64,000 nt of DNA from Roseiarcus sp050012775. GTDB taxonomy: Bacteria; Pseudomonadota; Alphaproteobacteria; Rhizobiales; Beijerinckiaceae. The translations under genes and the position numbers were made by a program. Location of the stretch: contig JBEKGN010000028.1 of the NCBI GenBank assembly GCA_050012775.1, positions 1 through 64,000 on the forward strand. Direction: 5' to 3'. Positions within the stretch are counted from its first letter, which is position 1; every line of letters starts with the position of its first letter. Below are positions 9,316-18,008 of this stretch, one piece after another. The notes beneath the pieces were generated by a model. It had not been told where the DNA came from and ran no database searches. It saw only the letters and a list, made by a program, of their open reading frames with translations.

Positions 9316-9738
9316 TCAGGCCGGCCAGAAGGCGCGCAGTTCCTTCGGAGTGGCGGCTTTGACGTTCTCGAATTCGGCGGCCGGCAAATGCGCGGCCAGC
9401 AGAGCCAAGACCGCATGGCCGACCTCGTCTGCGTCAATGCCGGCGTCGTGATGAACACCGTCGCGAATGCGCTCCAAAAAGGCGTCGCGGGTTTTGGCGC
9501 CGCGAGGCGCCTTCGTCATGCGCCATCCCTCGTAATAGAGGCCGCGCACGAGGGGCGTCAGATATTCCGCCAGGAACACCGCCTCTTGCGGCGGCAGGCT
9601 GTCGCGCAAGGCGTGAAGGGTCGCGACGAGAGCGAGATAGACCTTGTCGCGTTCGCGCCAGCCGAGGCGCCGGTCGAGATCGTCGACCCATTGCGCCGCA
9701 GCCTGCGCCGCGAGATCGAGCTGAGGAAGAGCGGTCAT
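9316..9738 (-). CDS. DUF2267 domain protein
   Basis: A 140-residue protein matching the DUF2267 pattern: an N-terminal helix with AAQWVDDLDRRLGW, a central LHALRDSLPPQEAVFLAEYL, an acidic mid-part, and the closing LPAAEFENVKAATPKELRAF with a terminal aromatic. The function of the family is unknown; it is frequent in soil bacteria. The ATG at 9738 starts the conserved domain; a longer frame to 9816 adds an unconvincing leader. It lies between ccmB and the capA-like gene on the same strand. Confidence 0.7.
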   Translation of the reverse strand: MTALPQLDLAAQAAAQWVDDLDRRLGWRERDKVYLALVATLHALRDSLPPQEAVFLAEYLTPLVRGLYYEGWRMTKAPRGAKTRDAFLERIRDGVHHDAGIDADEVGHAVLALLAAHLPAAEFENVKAATPKELRAFWPA

Positions 9739-9932
9739 CGGCAAAAGCCTGTCCGCGCCAAGCGCGGCGCTTGCGGCGCAAAAGGAGCGAATGTCCGCTC
9801 CCGGCGAATTCGGCAATGATGACGCGCCGTTCCCGAAACGCCTTGCGCCAGATCAAGCCGAGTCGTCGGAGCGGGCCGGCGGCGAGCGCGGCGCTCGGGT
9901 TACGCGGGCCGCGGCGATGGGCGAGGTCACCC

Positions 9933-10604
9933 CTACTCCCTCACATGCCGCAACGCCGCCGCCGCGGCGAACGGCGCCGCGGCGACGGCGAACAACGAAA
10001 TCGCGCATAGCATCAGGAACGGCGTCAGGAACGGCGCGTAGCCGCCGCTCGCGGCCGAGGCGGCCGAGACGCCGAAGATCAGCACCGGAATCGCCAGCGG
10101 CAGCACCAGCACCGCCATCAACAGGCCGCCACGCCGCAGCGAAACCGTCAGCGCGGCGCCGATCGCCCCGATCATGGTGAGGGCCGGCGTGCCCGCGACG
10201 AGGCTGAGGGCGACGAGCGCGAGGGGCCGCGCCTCCATCGCCAGCATCAGGCCGAACAGCGGGCTGACGATCACCAGCGGCAGCGCGCTCGAAGCCCAAT
10301 GGGCCGCGCATTTGACGAGGACGACGAGCTCCAGCGGCAGGCTGGCGTTGACGAGCACGTCGAGCGAGCCGTCGTCGGCATCGCCCTGGAACAGGCGGTC
10401 GAGGCCGAGCAGCGCGGCGAGCAACGCCGCGATCCACAGAATCGCCGGGCCGATGCGCGCGAGGAGGTTGAGATCCGGCCCGAGCGCGAAGGGCATGATC
10501 GTCACCAGGATGAGAAAGAACACCGCGCCGACCGAGGCGCCGCCGCCGACGCGCCGAGCGATGCGCCACTCCCTCGTGAACAGCGCCCGCGCCGCCCCGC
10601 TCAT
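9933..10604 (-). CDS. ccmB: Heme exporter protein CcmB
   Basis: A 223-residue integral membrane protein with about six hydrophobic helices, opening with MSGAARALFTREWRIARR, the cytoplasmic start typical of CcmB. It carries FQGDADDGSLDVL in the first loop and TMIGAIGAALTVSLRRGG further on, both family hallmarks. With CcmA (ATPase) and CcmC it forms the ABC-type complex that releases holo-CcmE during cytochrome c maturation. It overlaps ccmA by the ATGA arrangement, implying translational coupling. Unusually, ccmC does not follow directly; the same strand continues with DUF2267 and CapA genes, and ccmC lies near the left edge of the window. Confidence 0.92.
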   Translation of the reverse strand: MSGAARALFTREWRIARRVGGGASVGAVFFLILVTIMPFALGPDLNLLARIGPAILWIAALLAALLGLDRLFQGDADDGSLDVLVNASLPLELVVLVKCAAHWASSALPLVIVSPLFGLMLAMEARPLALVALSLVAGTPALTMIGAIGAALTVSLRRGGLLMAVLVLPLAIPVLIFGVSAASAASGGYAPFLTPFLMLCAISLFAVAAAPFAAAAALRHVRE

Positions 10605-11224
10605 GCCGCGACCCTGGACGAAGCGCCGAGAACAAGCGTCGCGGCGCCTTCGAGGCCAAGCGGCGCATGGGTCGCCGCGACGATCAGCCCGCCAGCGGCG
10701 AGGTGCTCGCGCATGATCCCGGCGAACAGGCCCTGCGCCGCGGCGTCGAGCGCCGTCGTCGGCTCGTCGAGCAGCCATAGCGGGCGCGGCGCGACAAGAA
10801 GCCGCGCTAGCGCGACGCGGCGCTTCTGCCCCGCCGACAGCGCGCCCACGGGAAAATCCGCGACATGGCCGAGGCCGAGGCGCTGGAGCGCGCCGCGCCA
10901 GGCGCCGCTCGACGAATCGCTCCCCAGCGCGCCGGCCCAGAACGCGAGATTCTCGCCGGCCGTCAGGGCGCTCTTCAGCGCGTCGGCGTGACCGAGATAA
11001 TGCGCCTGTTCGCCGATGCTCGCCTCGCTCGCCCCGCCCTCCAGGGCGAAGGCGCCGGCGGCGAGCGGCAGAAAGCCGGCGATGGCGCGCAGCAGGCTCG
11101 ACTTGCCCGCCCCGTTCGGCCCGACGAGGACGAGCGCCGCGCCGCCGCGCGCCTCGAAGGAGAGGCTGGCCAGAATCGAGCGCCCGCCGCGCTCGATGGC
11201 AATGTCCCTGGCGCTCAGGCGCAT
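10601..11224 (-). CDS. ccmA: Heme exporter ATP-binding protein CcmA
   Basis: A 207-residue ABC ATPase, the usual length for CcmA. Visible are Walker A (LVGPNGAGKSSLLRAIAGF), the ABC signature in LSAGQKRRVALARLL, Walker B with WLLDEPTTALD, and the H-loop in IVAATHAPLG. It powers release of heme-loaded CcmE in cytochrome c biogenesis. It is divergent from acnA with about 126 bases between the starts, and overlaps ccmB at its 3' end by 4 bases. Confidence 0.94.
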   Translation of the reverse strand: MRLSARDIAIERGGRSILASLSFEARGGAALVLVGPNGAGKSSLLRAIAGFLPLAAGAFALEGGASEASIGEQAHYLGHADALKSALTAGENLAFWAGALGSDSSSGAWRGALQRLGLGHVADFPVGALSAGQKRRVALARLLVAPRPLWLLDEPTTALDAAAQGLFAGIMREHLAAGGLIVAATHAPLGLEGAATLVLGASSRVAA

Positions 11225-11350
11225 GGCTTTCCCTTCGACGGCGCCGTTCCTTTCGGCGCCTTCAGACGATAGTTTGTGTAGCCCGGCGATGGGAATTTAT
11301 CTATAAGCCGACGCATCATTTCCCCTCCCCGCATTTTTCGGAGTCGCCCC

Positions 11351-14062
11351 ATGGCCAGCCTTGACAGCTTCAAATGTCGCAAGACGCTCGAGGTCGGGGC
11401 CAAGAGCTACCAATATTTCTCGCTCAAGGCGGCCGAAAAGCATGGCCTCGCCGGCATCGCGCAATTGCCCTTCTCGTTGAAGGTCGTGTTGGAGAACCTG
11501 TTGCGCAACGAGGATGGCCGCACCGTCAAGAAGGACGACATCGAGGCGGTCGCGGCCTGGCTCGTCAACCGCGGCAAAAAAGAGCACGAAATCGCCTTCC
11601 GTCCGGCGCGCGTGCTGATGCAGGATTTCACCGGCGTCCCGGCGGTCGTCGATCTCGCGGCGATGCGCGACGCGATGGAGAAGCTCGGCGGCGATCCCAA
11701 CAAGATCAATCCGCTCGTTCCCGTCGATCTCGTCATCGACCATTCCGTCGTCGTCGACCACTTCGGCACGGCCAAGGCGCTCTCCCAGAACGTCAAGCGC
11801 GAATACGAGCAGAACCAGGAACGCTATCGCTTTCTCAAATGGGGCCAGCAGGCGTTTTCCAATTTCTCGGTCGTCCCGCCCGGCACCGGCATCTGCCACC
11901 AGGTCAATCTCGAATATCTCGCCCAGACCGTGTGGACCGCGAAGGAGAAACTCGACGGCAAGACGGTCGAGGTCGCCTACCCGGACACGCTGGTGGGCAC
12001 CGACAGCCATACGACGATGGTCAACGGCCTGGCCGTGCTCGGTTGGGGCGTCGGGGGCATCGAAGCGGAGGCGGCGATGCTCGGCCAACCGCTGTCGATG
12101 CTGCTGCCCGAGGTCGTCGGCTTCAAGCTGACGGGCGAATTGCGCGAAGGGGTTACTGCGACCGACCTCGTGCTCACCGTCACGCAGATGTTGCGCAAGA
12201 AGGGCGTCGTCGGCAAATTCGTCGAATTCTTCGGCCCCGGCCTCAATGCGATGTCGGTCGCCGATCGCGCGACGCTGGCCAATATGGCGCCCGAATACGG
12301 CGCGACCTGCGGCCTGTTCCCGATCGACGCGCAGGCGATCGCCTATCTCCACACCTCCGGCCGCAAGAACGCGCGCGTCGCGCTGGTGGAGGCCTACGCC
12401 AAGGCGCAGGGCTTCTATCGCACGCGCCTGACGCCCGAACCCGTCTTCACCGAAACGCTGGCGCTGGAGCTGGGCGAGGTCACGCCCTCGCTCGCCGGCC
12501 CCAAACGCCCGCAGGACCGCGTCGTCCTCGCCGAGGCCAAGGCGGGGTTCGCCGGCGCGATGAGCGCCGAGTTCAAGCAGGGCGCCGCGATCGCCGAACG
12601 GCACGCGGTCGAAGGGGCCAATTTCGACCTCGGCCACGGCGACGTCGTCATCGCCGCGATCACCTCCTGCACCAACACCTCGAACCCCAGCGTGATGATC
12701 GCGGCCGGACTCGTCGCGCGCAACGCCGTCGCCAGGGGCCTTACGGTCAAGCCCTGGGTGAAGACCTCGCTCGCGCCGGGCAGCCAGGTGGTCGAAGAGT
12801 ACCTCGAGGCCGCCGAACTGCAGAAGCCGCTCGACAAGCTCGGCTTCAACATCGTCGGCTACGGCTGCACGACCTGCATCGGCAATTCCGGCCCGCTGGC
12901 GCCGGAGATTTCGGCGACGATTTCCAAATACGATCTCGTCGCCGCGGCGGTGCTTTCCGGCAACCGCAATTTCGAGGGCCGCGTCAATCCGGACGTGCGC
13001 GCCAATTATCTCGCCTCGCCCCCGCTGGTCGTCGCCTATGCGCTCGCCGGCTCGATGCAGATCGATCTGACCAAGGAGCCGCTCGGCCATGACAAGAAGG
13101 GCGCGCCGGTGTTTCTCGCCGACATCTGGCCCTCGACCCAGGAGATCCACGATCTCATCGAGCACACCATCACGGCGAAAATGTTCAAGACCAAATACGC
13201 CGAAGTGTTCGACGGCGACGCCAATTGGCGCAAGGTCAGGGTCCCGGCCGGCCTCACCTACGCCTGGGACATGGGCTCGACCTACGTGCAGAACCCGCCC
13301 TATTTCGAGGGCATGACGATGGAGCCCAAGCCCATCCAGGAGATCGAAAACGCGCGCATCCTCGGGCTGTTTCTCGATTCCATCACCACCGACCACATCT
13401 CGCCGGCGGGCTCGATCCGCCAGTCGAGCCCGGCCGGGCAATATCTCATCGAGCATCAGGTGCGCCCGGCCGATTTCAACCAGTACGGCACGCGCCGCGG
13501 CAATCACGAAGTGATGATGCGCGGAACCTTCGCCAACATCCGCATCAAGAACCAGATGGTGAAGGACTCGGAGGGCGCCGTGGTCGAGGGCGGCTACACC
13601 ATCCATCACCCGTCGGGCGAGCGGATGGCGATCTACGACGCCGCGATGCGCTACCAGAGCGAGGCCGCGCCGCTCGTCGTCTTCGCCGGACGGGAATACG
13701 GCACGGGATCGTCGCGCGACTGGGCGGCCAAGGGCACGAAGCTGCTCGGCGTGCGCGCGGTGATCGCGCAGAGCTTCGAGCGCATCCACCGCTCCAATCT
13801 CGTCGGCATGGGCGTGCTGCCGCTGGTGTTCGAGGAGGGGACGAGCTGGTCCTCGCTCGGCCTCCAGGGCGACGAGACCGTCTCGATCCACGGCCTGGGC
13901 GCCGACCTCAAGCCGCGCCAGAAGCTCGAGGCGGAAATCAAATCCGCCGCGGGCGCGATCACGCGCGTGCCGCTGATCTGCCGCATCGATACGCTCGACG
14001 AACTGGAATATTTCCGCGCCGGCGGCATTCTGGCTTACGTGCTGCGGCAATTGGCGGCGTGA
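11351..14062 (+). CDS. acnA: Aconitate hydratase A
   Basis: A 903-residue aconitase of the AcnA/IRP1 type that interconverts citrate and isocitrate in the TCA cycle. The three [4Fe-4S] ligands are visible: Cys440 in ITSCTNTSNPS, and Cys506 and Cys509 in YGCTTCIGNSGPL. Substrate-binding arginine/serine motifs occur late in the protein (YGTGSSRDWAAKG). Length and motif spacing match E. coli AcnA closely. A GGAG sits about 8 bases upstream of the ATG. The gene is monocistronic or cotranscribed with the DUF2332 gene 25 bases downstream. A 995-codon open frame antisense to it is an artefact of high GC content. Confidence 0.97.
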   Translation: MASLDSFKCRKTLEVGAKSYQYFSLKAAEKHGLAGIAQLPFSLKVVLENLLRNEDGRTVKKDDIEAVAAWLVNRGKKEHEIAFRPARVLMQDFTGVPAVVDLAAMRDAMEKLGGDPNKINPLVPVDLVIDHSVVVDHFGTAKALSQNVKREYEQNQERYRFLKWGQQAFSNFSVVPPGTGICHQVNLEYLAQTVWTAKEKLDGKTVEVAYPDTLVGTDSHTTMVNGLAVLGWGVGGIEAEAAMLGQPLSMLLPEVVGFKLTGELREGVTATDLVLTVTQMLRKKGVVGKFVEFFGPGLNAMSVADRATLANMAPEYGATCGLFPIDAQAIAYLHTSGRKNARVALVEAYAKAQGFYRTRLTPEPVFTETLALELGEVTPSLAGPKRPQDRVVLAEAKAGFAGAMSAEFKQGAAIAERHAVEGANFDLGHGDVVIAAITSCTNTSNPSVMIAAGLVARNAVARGLTVKPWVKTSLAPGSQVVEEYLEAAELQKPLDKLGFNIVGYGCTTCIGNSGPLAPEISATISKYDLVAAAVLSGNRNFEGRVNPDVRANYLASPPLVVAYALAGSMQIDLTKEPLGHDKKGAPVFLADIWPSTQEIHDLIEHTITAKMFKTKYAEVFDGDANWRKVRVPAGLTYAWDMGSTYVQNPPYFEGMTMEPKPIQEIENARILGLFLDSITTDHISPAGSIRQSSPAGQYLIEHQVRPADFNQYGTRRGNHEVMMRGTFANIRIKNQMVKDSEGAVVEGGYTIHHPSGERMAIYDAAMRYQSEAAPLVVFAGREYGTGSSRDWAAKGTKLLGVRAVIAQSFERIHRSNLVGMGVLPLVFEEGTSWSSLGLQGDETVSIHGLGADLKPRQKLEAEIKSAAGAITRVPLICRIDTLDELEYFRAGGILAYVLRQLAA

Positions 14063-14087
14063 GGAGGCGGCCAAGTCCGCACCGTCG

Positions 14088-15137
14088 ATGAACCCGGACG
14101 CTCGCGAGAATTTTCGTCGGCAGGCGGAATGGTGCGAGCGCCTGGGGTCTCCGTTCACCGCGCTGGCCTGCCGCGCCTTATGCGAGCATCTCTCGGAAGA
14201 CTCGGCGTTCGGATCGCGAGCGCTGAACTGGCCGGGCGCTCCGGAGGCCGACGCGCTCGCGCTGCGCGCTTGCGGCGCGCTCAATCTTCTCGCGCGCGAA
14301 GGCCATCCCGCGCTGGCGCCGTTCTATCCGCCCAATCCCCTGCCTTCGCCTAGGGAATTCTGGCGCGGCGCGCAAAGCGCGATCGGCGGTCTCGACGAGC
14401 GATTGACCCGCTTTCTCGACAGCGCGCCGCAGACCAACGAGGTCGCGCGATCGGCGGCGCTGCTGCCGGGATATCTGGAGATCGTGCGCCGCGCGGGCCT
14501 GCCGCTGGCGATCCGCGAAATCGGCGCCAGCGCGGGATTGAACCTTTTGTTCGATCGTTATTTCTATGATTATGGCGCGTTCGCGTGGGGGCCGCCGGAC
14601 GCCAAGGTGACGATCCCCTGCGAATGGCGCGGCAAGGCCGAGGCCTTGGCCGGCGCGATCGAAGTCGCCGAGCGGCGCGGCTGCGATCTCAACCCGATCG
14701 ACGCGAGCGATTTGGCCGCGCGGGCGCGGATGCTCGCCTATATCTGGCCCGACCAGGCCGCCCGCCTCGCGCGCGCCGAGGCCGCCCTGGATGTCGCCGC
14801 TGAGGAGAATATTCGCGTGGAGGCGATCGACGCCGCCCAATTCGCGGCGCGGGAACTGCGGGCCGGCGCCCCCGGACGCGCGCTCGTTCTCGCGCACACG
14901 ATCTTCTGGCAATATCTTCCCCGGCCGGCCAAGACCGCGATCCGCGCCGCGATCGCCGAGGCGGCGGACCGCGCGACGCGAGCGAACCCTTTCGCCTGGC
15001 TGCGCCTGGAAGCAGGAGCCGAGGAGCGCCGCGGCGCGATATTGCGCCTGTCGCTCTGGCCGCACGGGCCGATCGACGAAAAGCTCGCGCTGGCGAGCTT
15101 CCACGGCCAATGGATCGAATGGCGGGGGGTCGCGTAG
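14088..15137 (+). CDS. DUF2332 family protein
   Basis: A 349-residue soluble protein of the DUF2332 family. Recognisable features are RRQAEWCERLGSPFTALACR near the N-terminus, the REIGASAGLNLLFDRY motif in the middle (a Gly-rich turn after a beta strand, reminiscent of Rossmann-type methyltransferases), and the late LAHTIFWQYLP. No enzymatic activity is established for the family; a methyltransferase-like fold is only an inference. It follows acnA by 25 bases on the same strand and may be cotranscribed. Confidence 0.78.
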   Translation: MNPDARENFRRQAEWCERLGSPFTALACRALCEHLSEDSAFGSRALNWPGAPEADALALRACGALNLLAREGHPALAPFYPPNPLPSPREFWRGAQSAIGGLDERLTRFLDSAPQTNEVARSAALLPGYLEIVRRAGLPLAIREIGASAGLNLLFDRYFYDYGAFAWGPPDAKVTIPCEWRGKAEALAGAIEVAERRGCDLNPIDASDLAARARMLAYIWPDQAARLARAEAALDVAAEENIRVEAIDAAQFAARELRAGAPGRALVLAHTIFWQYLPRPAKTAIRAAIAEAADRATRANPFAWLRLEAGAEERRGAILRLSLWPHGPIDEKLALASFHGQWIEWRGVA

Positions 15138-15285
15138 GGAAGGCCGGCGGCGAGAGCCGGCGGATGGCCTCGGGACCCCCGGGTGAGATCGCCGCAGCGC
15201 GGCGTGTCAGTTCGAATCTCCCCATCCGACCGCAGGCGCTCATTGTTGCTGTTCGATCGGAGCGGCTTCCCCAACTTGCCTCAAG

Positions 15286-16971
15286 CTAGCGAATATACGC
15301 CTCGCTGGCATAGCGGCGCATCATGCGCTGACTGTTGAAATAGGAGCCAATTTTGCTGATCGCCTGCTTCATCATCCAAATCCAATGGGCCTTGTCGTCG
15401 TAATAGAGGGGCAGCACTTTATCCGCGAGCTTCCTGTATAGATCGTCCGCATTCGCGCCGTCGCGATTGCCTATCGCCCAGCCTGTAACGCCCTCGATGT
15501 GCGCTTCGATCCACCAGCCATCGAGCACGCTCAAGTTCAGCACGCCGTTGAAAGACGCTTTCATCCCGCTTGTTCCTGACGCCTCAAAGGGCGGCAATGG
15601 CGTATTCAGCCAGATATCGACGCCGGCTACGAGACTCGCCGCCATTCGCATGTTGTAGTTGGAGAGAAAAGCCATCGGAATCGAACCGGAGAGCTGTCGA
15701 ACGTGATGATTCAGCGTCGCGATAAGGCGCCTTCCCCCTTCGTCATTCGGGTGCGCCATGCCGGCGAAGACGACTTGGCAAGGCCGCTTCCGCGCGATTT
15801 CTTTGAACCGCTCAATATCCTGGAAAAGCAGATCCGGGCGCTTGTATTCGGTCATTCGGCGAGCGAAGCCGATCAGCGGCGCGTCTTCGCGCATGACGAC
15901 TCCGGTCTGGTCGTGAATCAGCGCCAACAGTTCCGTTTTCGCGGCTTGATGGGCATCCCATACCGCATCGTCGGGAAGCTGGTCGGCGCGCGTCAGCGTT
16001 TCCGGCTCGTGCGCCCAGTGAGGGAGAATCGTTTCAAAAAGCCGGGCAAAGCGGGCGTGAGTCCATGTAGGGGCATGCACGCCGTTGGTGACGGCGCGGA
16101 CACGGTAACCAGGAAAAATCTGGGCGGTCGTTTGCGCATGGCGTTCCGACACGCCGTTGACATAGCCGCTCAGGTTCAGCGCCAACTGGGTCATGTTGAG
16201 GCGGTCGGCCCCGGCGAGCAACTTGAGTTCCTCGATCTCGATGTAGTCGCCCAAAACGCTCTCGACCAACGGATAAAGAAACTTATCGAACGCCGCCACG
16301 ACCGGCGTGTGAGTCGTGAAGACACAACACTCGCGCACTTGCTCGTGCTCATAGCGGGGGTCGCCGGGAATAATATCCTCGGCTGACCGCGGAAACTGGC
16401 GCAGAAGGTAGATCGCGAGAAGCGCGGCATGCCCCTCATTGAGGTGGTAGGTGCGAATGGCGAACCCGAGGGCCTTCAGCATCGCCGCTCCGCCAATCCC
16501 CAGAACGATTTCCTGTTTCAAGCGATACGACGCATTGTCGCCATATAAGCAGTCCGTGATTTCCCGATCTTGCGCGCTGTTTTGATCAAGGTCGGTGTCC
16601 AGAAGCAGCACCGGCACGCCGTGACCGAGAGGACATTTCAACTCGTAGAGCCAAGAGCGGATCCATACCTCGCGCCCCTCGATCTTGACCGCTATCATGG
16701 CTTCGAGCGGCTGAAACCAGTTCTCCGGCCGCCACGGATCGGGATTAGCGACCTGACCACCCCGTTCGTCGATCTCCTGCCGGACGAACCCGGCTCGGCT
16801 GACCAGGCTGACGAACACGATGGGCAAGTCGAGGTCCGCCGAGGAGCGGGCCGTGTCGCCCGCAAGCACGCCCAGGCCCCCGCTATAGGTGTGCATTTCC
16901 GAGGTTATCGCGATCTCCATCGAAAAATGCGCGATTCGCGTTCGGTGCAAGAACGGTTGGAGAGCGTTCAT
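15286..16971 (-). CDS. glgP: Alpha-glucan phosphorylase (GT35, short type)
   Basis: A 561-residue glucan phosphorylase of the shorter bacterial/archaeal type that releases glucose-1-phosphate from glycogen or maltodextrin. Diagnostic motifs are HFSMEIAITSEMHTYSGGLG at the N-terminus, TYHLNEGHAAL, RMTEYKRPDL, and the pyridoxal-phosphate lysine segment ASGTSGMKASFNGVLNLS near the C-terminus, followed by DGWWIEAH. The ATG at 16971 has GGGG about 6 bases upstream; a GTG at 16983 is the alternative. No other glycogen gene lies nearby, so its partner enzymes must be elsewhere. Confidence 0.9.
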   Translation of the reverse strand: MNALQPFLHRTRIAHFSMEIAITSEMHTYSGGLGVLAGDTARSSADLDLPIVFVSLVSRAGFVRQEIDERGGQVANPDPWRPENWFQPLEAMIAVKIEGREVWIRSWLYELKCPLGHGVPVLLLDTDLDQNSAQDREITDCLYGDNASYRLKQEIVLGIGGAAMLKALGFAIRTYHLNEGHAALLAIYLLRQFPRSAEDIIPGDPRYEHEQVRECCVFTTHTPVVAAFDKFLYPLVESVLGDYIEIEELKLLAGADRLNMTQLALNLSGYVNGVSERHAQTTAQIFPGYRVRAVTNGVHAPTWTHARFARLFETILPHWAHEPETLTRADQLPDDAVWDAHQAAKTELLALIHDQTGVVMREDAPLIGFARRMTEYKRPDLLFQDIERFKEIARKRPCQVVFAGMAHPNDEGGRRLIATLNHHVRQLSGSIPMAFLSNYNMRMAASLVAGVDIWLNTPLPPFEASGTSGMKASFNGVLNLSVLDGWWIEAHIEGVTGWAIGNRDGANADDLYRKLADKVLPLYYDDKAHWIWMMKQAISKIGSYFNSQRMMRRYASEAYIR

Positions 16972-17275
16972 CGATGACCCCACATCAGCGAGTGTGACAG
17001 TATTGTGAAATGAATTCTTGGCCCGTCCTCAATGTGATCGTTTCGGCCCTACATCGTCGTCTGGACGCGCGGGTCATTTAAGTTTGGAAATTCTGTTTGG
17101 ACGCTGACGGAGATCAATTTCCGATCGCGCGAAACTTAATAAACAAAAACATCTCTCGGGCGTGCCGCTCCGCCAGGGGACGAGACTTCATGCGCGTGCT
17201 GTTCGCATCGTCAGGGGCCTGCTTTGTCGCTAAAACAGCCGTCTTGCGGACGTGAGCGCGACGCTTCCAGCGGCG
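16972..17275. other. Intergenic region upstream of glgP
   Basis: About 300 bases with moderately AT-rich patches (around 16990-17030 and 17080-17160), which presumably hold the leftward glgP promoter. No open frame with coding character, RNA gene or strong dyad was recognised. Confidence 0.4.
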
Positions 17276-17578
17276 CTATGCAGTCTGGAGGTCGATGTCC
17301 AACTTATTCCGCCCCTCGATGAGAGCTTCGGTTTCCTCGCCCGTCGCCATGCGCATGACTTCAGCGGCATTGCCGATAACGTCGGCGGGGCGCTTCCGCG
17401 CGACGAGTCCTCGGACGAAGTCGAGCGCGGCCTTAGCGCTGTCTCGACATCCCTTCGCCTCGAAAATGTTCGCGCCTGAGGAAATGATGAACCGCATGCG
17501 CCATACGCCCAACGTAGCGATCAGCCTATCGGAAACGCCATTCGCGCGGGAGCCGTTGTCAACGGCCTCGAATTTCAA
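17276..17578 (-). CDS. Small hypothetical protein
   Basis: A 100-residue frame whose C-terminal three quarters look protein-like: MRFIISSGANIFEAKG, then a helix-forming DSAKAALDFVRGLVARK and MRMATGEETEALIEG. The first 27 residues are less convincing, and an internal ATG at 17497 would give a 73-residue protein. No family is recognised and no signal peptide or membrane helix is present. It is flanked by a 300-base gap and by the presumed insertion-sequence remnant, so it could be a stand-alone small gene or debris. Confidence 0.45.
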   Translation of the reverse strand: MKFEAVDNGSRANGVSDRLIATLGVWRMRFIISSGANIFEAKGCRDSAKAALDFVRGLVARKRPADVIGNAAEVMRMATGEETEALIEGRNKLDIDLQTA

Positions 17579-18008
17579 ACTGAGACACTAGTCGAAATCG
17601 GGTCCATTTCGACGCTGAAACACAACCCGCCCCGCGACAAGCGGGAGACCAACTCGGCTGCGCTCGTGCGAGGGGCTAGATGGATGAGCTCGGTCCTGAG
17701 GCCGGCGGGTCAATCGGCGCCGTTCTGTGACCCCGGACATATCGTCAGTCCGGCCTCGACTTTGAAGGTGCAGCCGAATTCTCATGCGGTTTGCACCATC
17801 CTAACGAAATGACCGCTATCGGCGCAGAGGCGTCGACGGCCCACGAAGCGGGAAGACCAGCCGGTTTCGGCGCTTTGCGGAACTTCAAGCTGGACGCCGC
17901 CCGCCGCGATCTCGAGCGCGGTCGAGCAATAGCCGATCTCGACGAAAACGACGCCGCGACGGCTCCGGCGTCGCGCCCGCGCCGATCCGACGGCGATCGC
18001 AATCCGAA
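17579..18008. other. Non-coding region, possible insertion-sequence remnant
   Basis: No intact gene is seen. A minus-strand frame ending at the TGA around 17782 reads VEIGYCSTALEIAAGGVQLE without a start codon and ends in VRMVQTA. It resembles, without proof, the C-terminus of a small accessory protein of an IS66-like element. Near 17588-17620 the DNA gtcgaaatcgggtccatttc is self-similar (two copies of a tcgaaat-like core in opposite orientation) and reminds me of terminal repeats of IS21-like elements. Both points are tentative. Confidence 0.3.

Noticed and set aside
11297..14284. A 995-codon minus-strand open frame
   Set aside because: It is antisense to acnA, which has full family motifs. 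Its composition is typical of mirror frames.
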